Assembly (NCBI RefSeq): GCF_000297095.1
Contig: NZ_AEEA01000037.1
Coordinates: forward strand, 1 to 64,000
Source: Treponema primitia ZAS-1
GTDB taxonomy: Bacteria; Spirochaetota; Spirochaetia; Treponematales; Breznakiellaceae
Direction: 5' to 3'
DNA length: 64,000 bases
The notes below the pieces were generated by a model. It was not told the DNA's origin, ran no database searches, and saw only the letters and a program-made list of their open reading frames with translations. This document shows positions 41,330 to 50,200 of the stretch, one piece after another; positions within the stretch are counted from its first letter, which is position 1; each line of letters starts with the position of its first letter. The position numbers and the translations under genes were made by a program.

Positions 41330-42730
41330 TTATTCAGCTTCCTGGGCAGTTGCCACGGCGACCGGAACTGCTTGGTCCGAGGAATTCCGAACCCCCGATG
41401 TAACCGCCCGGCCCTGGAACGCCTGACTGAATAGTTCTTCTATCAGACGCAGTCCGCCGTCATACCCGGCATAACCCCTGGTTATAATAACATCGGCGTT
41501 GATAGGAATACTGGTAAAAACGTAAATGTTACCCGTATCCTCCGCCAGAAACCGTTCCCAGGTTGAACCAAAGATCCACGAACGGCTTTTGTACACCAGC
41601 CGCCGCTGAATATCCTCCCCGATCAGGGCGCCGTTGGGCTCAAAAAAGATCCGTTTATCGAATTCCGGCAGTATTCCGTGAAAAGATGTACGGACCAGTT
41701 CCTGTTTGCTCTCGCTGGGATCATCAATAATATAAATCCCCTGGGGTTCATACCCCATTTCATGCACCAGAAAATTGCTGATCCCCAGGGCATAAACGCT
41801 GTCCGCCACCAGAAAAAAATCCGCCGGGAGGAAATCGATAAATTCCGTCAGGGGTTCCGCGGCGGCGCTGAAATAATCGTAGTATCGCTGTTCTTCTTCT
41901 GCAATAACCGCCTCAACCTTTTCCTGCGGGATATTGCCAAACTGACCGACCACCCGCAAAAAACGGCTTGTTTCCTCGGCGCCGACGGGTAAAACAGGAT
42001 AGTGGACGAAGGGGGTACCGTACTTTTGCTCCAAAAGTTCTACCACCCCAAGGCCGACCCAAGGGGAAAGCAGCAGATTAAACTGGGCATGGGGAATATC
42101 CTTCCATTCACTGATACCCCGGGAACGGCTTCCGAAGAGGATATTCACCTCAAAGCCTAAAAGCTGCAGGAGTTCCTTAATGGTTTCCAGATCCGATCTC
42201 CAAAAAGGATCCTGAAAGGGTACCACGGAAAAAACATTCACCAGCCCCTGCCGTACTTGGGGAACCACATCTCCCACGAACTGTTCTATGATCGCGTTCA
42301 GCACAAACTCATGGCCCAGGTAGTTACTTCCCTTGAAACCCGCGGTTTCCACGGCCACCACCGGATGTCCCTCAAGGGCATAACCCTGGGCGACATTCAG
42401 GGTATCATCCCCAACAATATCCGAGGTACAACCGGTTAACACCACGTAGAGATCCCCGTCGATTACCCTGAGGGTCCCGTCGATCAGGCTGTCCAGCTTT
42501 TTTTCCCCGCCGAATACCACTTCTGCTTCACCGGCATTGGTGCAGGAAATCTCATGACCCCCGGCATAACCGCCGCCCTGCATTCCTGCACCGGCGGAGG
42601 CAAAACTAAACGCCTTGGTTGAGCACCCCGGTCCGGCGTGGATTATGGGAATACCCCGGGGTATGGCCAAAACCGTCTGCTGGGCCGCCAAGGCGCAGGT
42701 AAAACGCTGCTGTTCTATGATGCCGCTCAT
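41330..42730 (-). CDS. Nitrogenase-like beta (NifK-like) subunit, copy 3
   Basis: 466 residues; ATGA overlap with the third alpha gene. P-cluster ligands are FTCALAAQQT, HAGPGCSTK and LTGCTSDIVGDD. It differs from copies 1 and 2 in the glycine-rich AGAGMQGGGYAGG segment after the second ligand and in a longer C-terminal Ala/Val/Glu tail. VPFQDPFWRSDLE and LEQKYGTPFVHYP are retained. It belongs to the NifH-like operon, so this pair is the one most directly matched to the reductase. Beta-side P-cluster cysteines in all three copies indicate that a full P-cluster can be formed. Confidence 0.9.
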   Translation of the reverse strand: MSGIIEQQRFTCALAAQQTVLAIPRGIPIIHAGPGCSTKAFSFASAGAGMQGGGYAGGHEISCTNAGEAEVVFGGEKKLDSLIDGTLRVIDGDLYVVLTGCTSDIVGDDTLNVAQGYALEGHPVVAVETAGFKGSNYLGHEFVLNAIIEQFVGDVVPQVRQGLVNVFSVVPFQDPFWRSDLETIKELLQLLGFEVNILFGSRSRGISEWKDIPHAQFNLLLSPWVGLGVVELLEQKYGTPFVHYPVLPVGAEETSRFLRVVGQFGNIPQEKVEAVIAEEEQRYYDYFSAAAEPLTEFIDFLPADFFLVADSVYALGISNFLVHEMGYEPQGIYIIDDPSESKQELVRTSFHGILPEFDKRIFFEPNGALIGEDIQRRLVYKSRSWIFGSTWERFLAEDTGNIYVFTSIPINADVIITRGYAGYDGGLRLIEELFSQAFQGRAVTSGVRNSSDQAVPVAVATAQEAE

Positions 42731-44190
42731 TTGGCGCTTCCTTCAAAATAATAGGGATTTTTCTCATTAAGCCACCATTCCGTATAGGGCAGCTTCAGGT
42801 GTCTCCCCATGTGTTCATAAAACCGCTTTTTCTTAAACACCGTCTGCAAACGCCGGCCCAGGTGGAGTATCCCCTCATAGCCGATTCCGTAGTTCACATC
42901 CCCCTCGGGCAGGTTGGGGATTCCGATTTTTGCGCAGATCGGGCCGCCCCCATGCCGCAGAATAATTACATCCGGATTAATCTCCTGCAGGAGTTTATGG
43001 ACGATAAAGGGCTGCTTGTTACAAATACTAATGTTGGGTACATCCCCGTGGGTTTCGTTAAAATGATCCAACAACACCTCGTCACTGGTGGAATCCATTT
43101 GCACATCATGGTGGTTCAGGTTGAGCCCCACCAATTTCATACCAAAATCCCCGGCAATATTAGTGATATTCATCGCCCAGGCATCCCCGCCCCAGACATA
43201 TACGGTTTTTCCCTGGAGCGTTTCCCTCAGTTCAGCAAGCTCCGGCGCTATACGGGCGTGTTCTGCGGCGATAAATTCCTCCGCCAGAGCTTCCCTGCCG
43301 GTTAACGCCGCCACCGTGCGGACCCATTGATCGGTCCATTCCAGGCCGAAAGGAGAGGGAACCTTAATCTCCGGAACCCCGTACTGTTCTTCAAGAATAT
43401 GGGCAATATACATGGACAGGCTGGTACACATCTGTACCGACGCCACCGCCTCGGACATATAGGTAACCCCTTCGACGGTACTTAAATCCACCAGGTAGTT
43501 AGCCTTAAGCCCCAGGGGCCTGAGCAGGGGACCAAAACCATCGGACTGGGCAAAGCTGAACACGTTGACCAGATCCTCCTGCTTTTTCCGGGGAGGTTTT
43601 ACCAGCTTCCAGAGTATGGCATGGTAGGAGAGATCGAACCCCGTGGCCCACACGGTCGATTTAAAGCCCTCGCAGGGTACCGGAATAACCGGGTATCCCA
43701 ATTCTTCTTCCATTTCGTCGGAAATACTCTCCAGATCATCCCCGATAATACCGGCGGCGCAGGAACTGAGGATGAAAATTGCATTGGGATGGTAGCGCTT
43801 TTCCGCTTCCCGTACGGCGAAACGGAGTTTCTCCCCCCCGCCGTACACGGTTTCCTTCTCCAGCATATTGGTACTGATATGGCGAACATTCCGTACATCA
43901 AAGCCCCGGGCGCGGCAGACCGCCCGGAAACTTACGTTACGACCCGAGGACAGGGAGGCGCAGCCCAGAGGCGCATGACTGATTGCCACCGCATCCCGTA
44001 TGTACACCGCCCGGGTTTCGGCGCAGCTTTCGGGGCAATTGCCGCACTGACCGTAATAACGGCCCGCACAGGCAAGGGAATTGGATTTCCCCTTTTCATT
44101 AAGGTCCTTCGATGTACCGTGGTAGGATAAAACAGTGTTTAATCTATGTTCCCGTACATCCAATCCGGTATATGTTAAGATGTCACCCAT
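42727..44190 (-). CDS. Nitrogenase-like alpha (NifD-like) subunit, copy 3
   Basis: 487 residues; starts 14 bp after the NifH-like gene. Ligands are CGNCPESCAE (C-x2-C-x3-C as in the other copies), SHAPLGCA and SSCAAGIIGDD. The cofactor Cys is in QMCTSLSMYIAH before EEQYGVP. CEGFKSTVWATGF again gives Trp and Phe in place of Gln191 and His195. GDVNYGIGYEG gives Gly in place of His442. It is more diverged from copies 1 and 2 than these are from each other, especially near residues 60-105, where extra Arg and Cys residues occur. The three alpha chains thus share one altered pocket type with local variation. Confidence 0.9.
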   Translation of the reverse strand: MGDILTYTGLDVREHRLNTVLSYHGTSKDLNEKGKSNSLACAGRYYGQCGNCPESCAETRAVYIRDAVAISHAPLGCASLSSGRNVSFRAVCRARGFDVRNVRHISTNMLEKETVYGGGEKLRFAVREAEKRYHPNAIFILSSCAAGIIGDDLESISDEMEEELGYPVIPVPCEGFKSTVWATGFDLSYHAILWKLVKPPRKKQEDLVNVFSFAQSDGFGPLLRPLGLKANYLVDLSTVEGVTYMSEAVASVQMCTSLSMYIAHILEEQYGVPEIKVPSPFGLEWTDQWVRTVAALTGREALAEEFIAAEHARIAPELAELRETLQGKTVYVWGGDAWAMNITNIAGDFGMKLVGLNLNHHDVQMDSTSDEVLLDHFNETHGDVPNISICNKQPFIVHKLLQEINPDVIILRHGGGPICAKIGIPNLPEGDVNYGIGYEGILHLGRRLQTVFKKKRFYEHMGRHLKLPYTEWWLNEKNPYYFEGSAK

Positions 44191-44204
44191 ACATTTTTCT
44201 CCAT

Positions 44205-45062
44205 TTATATTTGATACTGATCCTTAAGATCATCCAAAAGGCCGAATTCAGAAAGAATAGACTCAAGACGATCCTGGGTCATCGGTTTAGGAATAACAAA
44301 AAGTTGATTTTCTTCTATACTTTTGGCAAGGTTACGGTATTCCTGGGCCTGGGTGGAGTCATTTTTATATTGAATAACCGTTTTCTTATGGATCTCCGCA
44401 TGTTGGACTATATTGTCCCTGGGAACAAAATAGATAAGATGGGTTCCCAGTTCTTCCGCAAAGGCCCGTAGAAGCTCCTCCTCCCGGTCCACCATGCGGC
44501 TGTTACAGATAATCCCCCCTAAACGGACTACCCCCTTAGTGGCGTAACGCTGAACACCCTTGGCGATATTATTCGCCGCATAAAGGGCCATCATTTCGCC
44601 GCTGGCTACTATATATATCTCCTTGGCCTTACCTTCCCGGATGGGCATGGCGAAGCCGCCGCATACCACATCCCCAAGTACGTCGTAGAACACATAGTCC
44701 AGATCGTCCGTATAGGCCCCAAGCCGCTCAAGAAGGCCGATGGAGGTGATAATACCCCGGCCTGCGCAGCCGACCCCCGGTTCCGGCCCCCCGGACTCAA
44801 CGCAGCGGGTACCTCCGAAACCTGTTTTCATAATTTCTTCCAGGCCCACCTGTTCACTTACATTCCGAAGGGTGTCCAGTACCGTCTGTTGACTGAGCCC
44901 ACCCAGGAGAAGCCGGGTCGAATCCGCCTTGGGGTCGCAGCCCACCACCATCACCTGTTTACCCAGCTCGGTCAGCCCTGCGGTGAGGTTTTGGGTGGTG
45001 GTAGACTTACCTATCCCCCCTTTCCCGTAAATTGCAATCTGCCGTAAAGTTGCCTTTGGCAT
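44205..45062 (-). CDS. NifH-like ATP-dependent reductase (iron protein)
   Basis: 285 residues from the ATG at 45062, 7 nt after AGGAGG; the frame to 45170 runs through the leader terminator and is not translated. P-loop GKGGIGKSTT, GCDPKADSTRLLLGG (switch I region), Cys99 in GGPEPGVGCAGRGIIT and Cys134 in DVLGDVVCGGFAMP supply the inter-subunit [4Fe-4S] ligands. Arg102 matches the ADP-ribosylatable Arg of NifH. It is the only reductase for three component-1 pairs in the window, so it is probably shared. First gene of the operon NifH-like, D3, K3, NifX-like. Group IV/VI-type NifH is more likely than a true NifH, judging by its partners. Confidence 0.9.
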   Translation of the reverse strand: MPKATLRQIAIYGKGGIGKSTTTQNLTAGLTELGKQVMVVGCDPKADSTRLLLGGLSQQTVLDTLRNVSEQVGLEEIMKTGFGGTRCVESGGPEPGVGCAGRGIITSIGLLERLGAYTDDLDYVFYDVLGDVVCGGFAMPIREGKAKEIYIVASGEMMALYAANNIAKGVQRYATKGVVRLGGIICNSRMVDREEELLRAFAEELGTHLIYFVPRDNIVQHAEIHKKTVIQYKNDSTQAQEYRNLAKSIEENQLFVIPKPMTQDRLESILSEFGLLDDLKDQYQI

Positions 45063-45102
45063 TCTAGCCTCCTTTTTTCTTGTTTTTAAACTCTCGGTTC
45101 CG

Positions 45103-45180
45103 GTAAAAACAAAAACCCCCAGGGAACAAAGAAATATCTTCCTTGTTCTCTGGGGTTTCCAGTCAAACAATATAACTTAC
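45103..45180 (-). terminator. Leader attenuator of the NifH-like operon
   Basis: Read on the minus strand: GTAAGTTA (45180-45173), 8 nt, GACTGG and a hairpin CTGG-AAACC-CCAG (45162-45150). A long terminator follows: the arm AACCCCAGAGAACAA pairs with its complement (45157-45114), followed by TTTGTTTTT. Here the small hairpin shares bases with the left arm of the terminator, so the two are mutually exclusive. The terminator ends about 40 nt before the NifH-like ATG. Confidence 0.75.
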
Positions 45181-45193
45181 TAAATATATATGA

Positions 45194-45222
45194 TTTATAT
45201 ACTATAAATTATTTTTTGTCAA
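45194..45222 (-). promoter_or_regulatory. Promoter of the NifH-like operon
   Basis: Minus strand TTGACA (45222-45217), 17-nt spacer, TATAAA (45199-45194), followed by TCATATATATTTAGTAAG. It is nearly identical to the importer-operon promoter at 40352-40380. It starts 8 bp after the MATE gene stop. Confidence 0.8.
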
Positions 45223-45230
45223 TAGCTACC

Positions 45231-46601
45231 TCAGATAAGTTTAATTTTTTCCCATTTGCTGCCACGCCAGCGGGTAACAAAAAAAATCATCCGTACTACC
45301 CAGTCAATAACCATGGCAACCCAGATCGACGCCACCCCCATACCGAATTTCAAGGCCAGGGTATAGGCGGCGCCTATGCGGAAGATCCACATAGAGGCCC
45401 CGGAAACCACCATGGTGAAGGTATTATCCCCAGCGGCCCGCAGGGCATAGGGGAGACAATAGGCGGGACCCCAGATGAGGATAGCGAAGGTGCAGAATAT
45501 AGAACCACACTGGATGGCGATACGGGTCCCTTCCTCGGAAAGGCCGTAAAACCGGAGGGAAATGGGCATGAGGATCAGCATGAGACCATTGAGAACCCCC
45601 ATGACAACATAATTGGCCCCCAGGAGTTTCCGGGTATACTTCCTGGCGTCCCTGGGATCCCCCGCGCCCATACACTGGCCTACCACAATGAGGATTGCCG
45701 AAGCCACCCCCATACCCGGGAGGCATCCGATACTCAGCATGATCCCCGCAATGGCGTTACCCGCAATACCCGCCGCGCCGAAGGTGGAGACCAGGCGGAT
45801 ACTGAAAAGTTTACCCATCTGGAACATGATCCCCTCCATACCGTTGGGCAGGGCGATCCGCATGATTTTTCCCATAATATCCGGCAAAATCTTTACCCGC
45901 AGTATGCCCCGAATCTGTATGGCCCCGCTCCGGAAACGGTATAAAAGCGCCATCACTACCACCGCAGCAACCATACGGCTTATCAGGGTGGAAAAGGCGG
46001 CGCCGCTTACCCCCCAATGGAGGCCGAACATGAACAGGGCGTTCCCCGCCACATTGAGGATATTCACCAGCAGGGATATCCACATACCGATCCGGCTGTT
46101 GCCCATGCTGCGGAACAGGGCGGCGCCGGCAGTAAACAGGGCTATGAAGGGATAACTCATGGAAGACCAAAAAAAGTACTGTTCCGCATTGACCAGTACC
46201 TCCGGTTCTATCTGACCATAAACAAGGAGAAGCAGGGGACGGGGGAAAAGCCTGGTGATGATCATAAAAAGGACGGATAAAATCATTATTCCATATATAA
46301 GCTGTTTCGCCGCCTTGGAAGCGCTATCCCCGTCCCGGCGGCCCAGGTACTGATTGCATATCACCACCCCGCCGGTGGTCACGGAAAAAATGATATTTAT
46401 CAGCAACACATTGATAGTATCAACCAGGTACACCCCGCTTACCGCCGCCTCCCCCAGGACGACAACCATAAGGGTATCGATAACGCCCAGCATTACCGTG
46501 AGAAATTGGTCGATTATAAGGGGCCCGATGAGACGCAGCAGTTCCCGGTTGCTCCAGCGTTCCCCGATTTCAGCGGTTTTGCTCGGTGATAAAATATCCA
46601 T
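45231..46601 (-). CDS. MATE-family efflux transporter
   Basis: 456 residues from the ATG at 46601 after AGGAA; the longer frame begins at a TTG (46670) that is the -35 box. Twelve hydrophobic helices form two MATE repeats; LLRLIGPLIIDQFLTVMLG starts the first repeat. QYLGRRDGDSASKAAKQ and QCMGAGDPRDARKYTRK are the paired loop motifs of the two halves. Exports a cation or drug using an ion gradient (family knowledge). A promoter TTGACA (46670-46665) with 16-nt spacing to TAATAC (46648-46643) is present. It immediately precedes the NifH-like promoter, but no attenuator links them, so a shared role is unproven. Confidence 0.92.
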   Translation of the reverse strand: MDILSPSKTAEIGERWSNRELLRLIGPLIIDQFLTVMLGVIDTLMVVVLGEAAVSGVYLVDTINVLLINIIFSVTTGGVVICNQYLGRRDGDSASKAAKQLIYGIMILSVLFMIITRLFPRPLLLLVYGQIEPEVLVNAEQYFFWSSMSYPFIALFTAGAALFRSMGNSRIGMWISLLVNILNVAGNALFMFGLHWGVSGAAFSTLISRMVAAVVVMALLYRFRSGAIQIRGILRVKILPDIMGKIMRIALPNGMEGIMFQMGKLFSIRLVSTFGAAGIAGNAIAGIMLSIGCLPGMGVASAILIVVGQCMGAGDPRDARKYTRKLLGANYVVMGVLNGLMLILMPISLRFYGLSEEGTRIAIQCGSIFCTFAILIWGPAYCLPYALRAAGDNTFTMVVSGASMWIFRIGAAYTLALKFGMGVASIWVAMVIDWVVRMIFFVTRWRGSKWEKIKLI

Positions 46602-46701
46602 ATTTCCTATTAAATACCTATGTTTAATATATTTTATAATCAGTATTATCCCAATGAAAAAATATGTCAATATCAGATAGTAAGCGTTGTCCCTTCTTTC
46701 C

Positions 46702-46898
46702 TACCGGAAGTCCGCCGTATCATCCTTGGCGGCCTTCATTTTTTCCATGGTGAAAATATAGCTGTTCTTGAGGCGGATGTAGTCCTCCTCGTTAAAGAAC
46801 CGTTCCCGCTGAACCCGGGTCATGTAGAGTACGTACAGGTCCCCTATCACCTTTTCCAGATGGTCCGTTTCAAGGTACTCGGTCCCGGTCTTTTTCAG
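46702..46898 (-). pseudogene. Chimeric pyrB::pyrI remnant, direct repeat of the intact pyrBI
   Basis: On the minus strand 46898-46720 encodes a clear copy of an internal PyrB segment (KKTGTEYLETDHLEKV, then YMTRVQRERFFNEEDYIRLK, then TMEKMKAAKDD), with many silent changes relative to 58170-58350. It then jumps in frame to the last residues of PyrI (TADFR and stop; identical DNA at 57596-57616). The fusion is an internal deletion of an old pyrBI copy. It has no start and cannot be functional. It lies in the same orientation as intact pyrBI and marks the left edge of the defence island. Confidence 0.85.
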
Positions 46899-46978
46899 AT
46901 CAAAGTCCCTGTCGGCTCATAATTCAAAAAGTGGGCAGAGGGGTGTAATGTACAGAAGGACGCAAATCGGACAAAATT

Positions 46979-47098
46979 ATGAGTGGAGAACTTAAACAGA
47001 AATTCATTGAAAATATATCAAAGATTGTAAAAGGCGGAAAACAGGCCGCTATCGGAATACAAAAGCGGTATGGGGATTTTATCAAAAAAAGAAAATAA
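46979..47098 (+). CDS. Possible small basic protein
   Basis: A 39-codon frame, MSGELKQKFIENISKIVKGG and a Lys/Arg-rich end (KKRK). No known family recognised. There is a weak GGA-rich upstream sequence and no strong ribosome-binding site. It overlaps the next small frame by 29 bp. Its codon pattern looks protein-like, but it could be debris at the island edge. Confidence 0.3.
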   Translation: MSGELKQKFIENISKIVKGGKQAAIGIQKRYGDFIKKRK

Positions 47099-47198
47099 TT
47101 ACAGTAATATTAAATATTATTTTAACGAATTTGATTATCTTTATTACGATCCCATAAGGGCTAAAATGGCGTTGGAAGATTTCTCAGAGGATGAATGA
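47070..47198 (+). CDS. Possible small acidic protein overlapping the previous frame
   Basis: A 42-codon frame starting MGILSKKENNYSNIKYYF, continuing NEFDYLYYDPIRAK and ending LEDFSEDE. It is rich in Tyr and acidic residues, which looks more like a true peptide than noise. No family recognised. It may form a small basic/acidic pair with the preceding frame, ahead of the helicase gene. Confidence 0.3.
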   Translation: MGILSKKENNYSNIKYYFNEFDYLYYDPIRAKMALEDFSEDE

Positions 47199-47232
47199 TT
47201 TCTATAGCACTACCATCATTTTTATGGCCCCC

Positions 47233-47261
47233 TTGCCCGTCCTTTTACATCATGTTATTCT
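47233..47261 (+). promoter_or_regulatory. Promoter of the PLD-helicase gene, probably leaderless
   Basis: TTGCCC (47233-47238), 17-nt spacer and TGT-TATTCT (extended -10; hexamer 47256-47261). The hexamer ends 6 nt before the ATG at 47268 and no Shine-Dalgarno is present. Confidence 0.6.
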
Positions 47262-47267
47262 CACTTC

Positions 47268-50200
47268 ATGGCCCATAATGACCTCTATATAGTCGATAAT
47301 GACACCCCGGATCGCTCGGTTCAGAAATACCTCAACGAATGGTGCCCAATATCAAAGCAGATGGACATTGCCACCGGCTATTTTGAGATAGGCGGCCTTC
47401 TGGCAATTGACGGTGAATGGCAGAAACTTGAAAAAATCAGGATAATCCTGGGTTCCGAAGTAACTAAAAGAACAAAGGAAATTATTAACGAAACGGTAAA
47501 GTATTTTCTCAAAGGCCTTGATAAGAGCCTTGAAGACGAAAAGGACAAAAATGAATTTCTTCTGGGCGTTCCCGCTATCCTGGACGCCCTGAAGTCAAAA
47601 AAAATTGAATGCCGGGTATTTGATAAAAACAAATTCCATGCCAAAGCCTTTATCACCTATTTTACCGATACCTACCATAAGCAGTTTCCAAGTTCGGTGA
47701 ATATCCCCGCCGGATATGCCTTGGTTGGTTCCAGCAATTTTACAAAAGCCGGGCTTACCCAGAACATTGAACTTGATGTCCAGCTATCCAATGATGTTGA
47801 AGTCCTGCAAGAATGGTTCGATAATCACTGGAATGGCGCCGCTGATATTACCGAAGCGATACTTACCACCATCGAAAATCATTGCCGGGAATATTCCCCC
47901 TACGATATATACCTCAAATCAATGTATGACTATTTCAAAAGCCATGAGCAAACCGTAAGCGGCTGGGAAAAAAACGAATCCCGGATATACCCCGCACTGT
48001 CCCAATACCAGAAAGATGGTTATAACAGCGTTCTTAAAATCGCCGAAAAATACCGGGGCGCCTTTCTCTGCGACGGCGTAGGACTCGGGAAAACCTATGT
48101 AGGAATGATGCTGATAGAACGGCTCCTTATTAAGGAACACCGGAATGTAGTATTGATAGTACCTGCGGCAACCCGCCTCCCGGTTTGGGAGGTAGCAATA
48201 GCACGGTATATGCCCGATATACTTGAAGGTTTTCTGCCCTTTAAAATCATCAATCATTCTGATATATTGCTAAAGAAAAATGAAAATCTGATGAAGCAGA
48301 TTGCTTATCAGGCGGACTGCATTGTCATAGATGAGGCCCATCATTTCAGAAACCGGTGGTCAGGCAGGTATAGAAAGCTATTTGAAGTAATTGGGACAGG
48401 ACGTCAGAAACAACTTTTTCTGCTTACCGCCACTCCGATAAACAACAGCTTCCTTGATTTACAGCATTTAATAGAACTCTTTACCCAGGAAGATGATCAG
48501 GCGTTTGCGGTTCCCCCGCTGGGCATTCACAGCCTGAAAGGCCGCATCAGGATCATGGAAAATCAACTTGGTAAACTTGGCAGTGCCATTGATGATCCGG
48601 TCGAGGCCGAATCAATACTAAAAAACGATGAATTAGTGAAGGAACTGGTGGTACAGCGAAGCCGCGCGTATGTCAAAAAAAGCCTTAATACTATGGAAGG
48701 CGCAGAAGTTCTGTTCCCCAACAGGGCGCCCCCAGTGGTTGCCGATTATTCCCTGCGAAAAAGCTACGGCAAATTAATCGATGATTTTATCCATTCCTTT
48801 GAGCGGAAAGATACAAAGAGCAACCGTAAAATCTGTATCCTTTCGCTGGCCATATACTCCCCCTATGAGGATGCCTATTTTAAGGGCGATAAATCTCAAA
48901 TTGATGAATTCAAACAAGGCCGCCAGGCCCAGGTGGTAAACCTTATCAGGATACTGCTCCTTAAACGCTTTGAAAGTTCAGCGGCAGCCTTTGAAGAAAC
49001 CTGTATCAGAATATTTGTCCGGCTGCATAAATTTTTAAAGGATTATAAAGACTACGGCAACCAGCGTGAAATAGACCGGTTTTACCAGCACCAGGATAGG
49101 GTCATTGCGTATATTTCCAAGTATATCCTTGAAAATGTTCCTTATACTGAAGAAGAGCTGGAAGATGATCTCCCTGACTATGTGTGGGATACAGAGGAAA
49201 ATCTTAATATAAACGACTTTGATATTCCGGTAATAATTCAGGATACTCTTTGGGATTTAGAAGTCCTGGCGGATTTTCTTGAAGACCTTATGGGCATTGC
49301 TCCCGCCAATGATGATAAAATAAATACCTTAAAATCCATTCTTTCAAATGATGAAAAGCTAAAGGGAAAGAAATTAATCATCTTCACTGAATACCGGTCT
49401 ACCGCACGATATATTGAGCGGGAACTGAAAAAGGCGGGATTTAGCAAACTTTTTGAACTTGACGGACAATCTCCGGTTGATCGTCGAGAGATAATTGAAC
49501 GTTTTGCCCCGTACTATAATGGGAAATCATCTAAAGAAATAAAAAATGAAATAGACATCCTTGTTGCAACCGATGTGCTGGCCGAAGGCTTAAACCTCCA
49601 GGATGCTACCTGTTTAATCAACTATGAACTTCATTGGAATCCGGTACGTCTCATGCAGCGCATAGGCCGTGTTGACCGGAGGCGGAGCCGGGAAATAGAA
49701 GAAAAACTTTTGAAGGATCTGGGACAAAAACCGGAGAATCGGGACACTATCCATTTCTGGAATTTCCTGCCGCCTTCGGATCTGGAAGATTTACTTTCCC
49801 TGTATCAGAGGGTGTCCCAAAAGACCCTACGCATATCAAAAACTCTGGGCATAGAAGGGAAACAACTGTTGACCCCCGATGATGATTATAACAGCCTCCA
49901 GGACTTTAATGCTGCCTACGAAGGAACTGAAAGCCGGGAAGAAGAAATACGCCTGGAATATCAAAAATTGATGCTGGAAAATCCTGGTTATGAAAACAGC
50001 GCCCCTAAGCTCCCGGCAAAAATATACAGCGGAAAGGCTGGGGATTTACAGAAGGGCTTCTTTTTCTGTTATGAGCTTCCGGGTAAACATCCCGATGGCA
50101 CTTGGACGAATACCGCCGGGACCGGCATTACCGGAGATGGCTTTTATCGCTGGTATTTTCTTGATCCCAAAACAGGTGATATCGGCGAGCAGACCTATGA

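Noticed and set aside
44205..45062. Standard N2-fixing nifH
   Set aside because: All motifs of an iron protein are present, but its partners lack the N2-pocket residues and no nifB/E/N is nearby. It could still support N2 fixation with components encoded elsewhere.
46620..46922. A 100-codon plus-strand frame over the MATE promoter and pyrB-like fragment
   Set aside because: It is the antisense shadow of the pyrB remnant; the same shadow exists opposite intact pyrB at 58161-59027.
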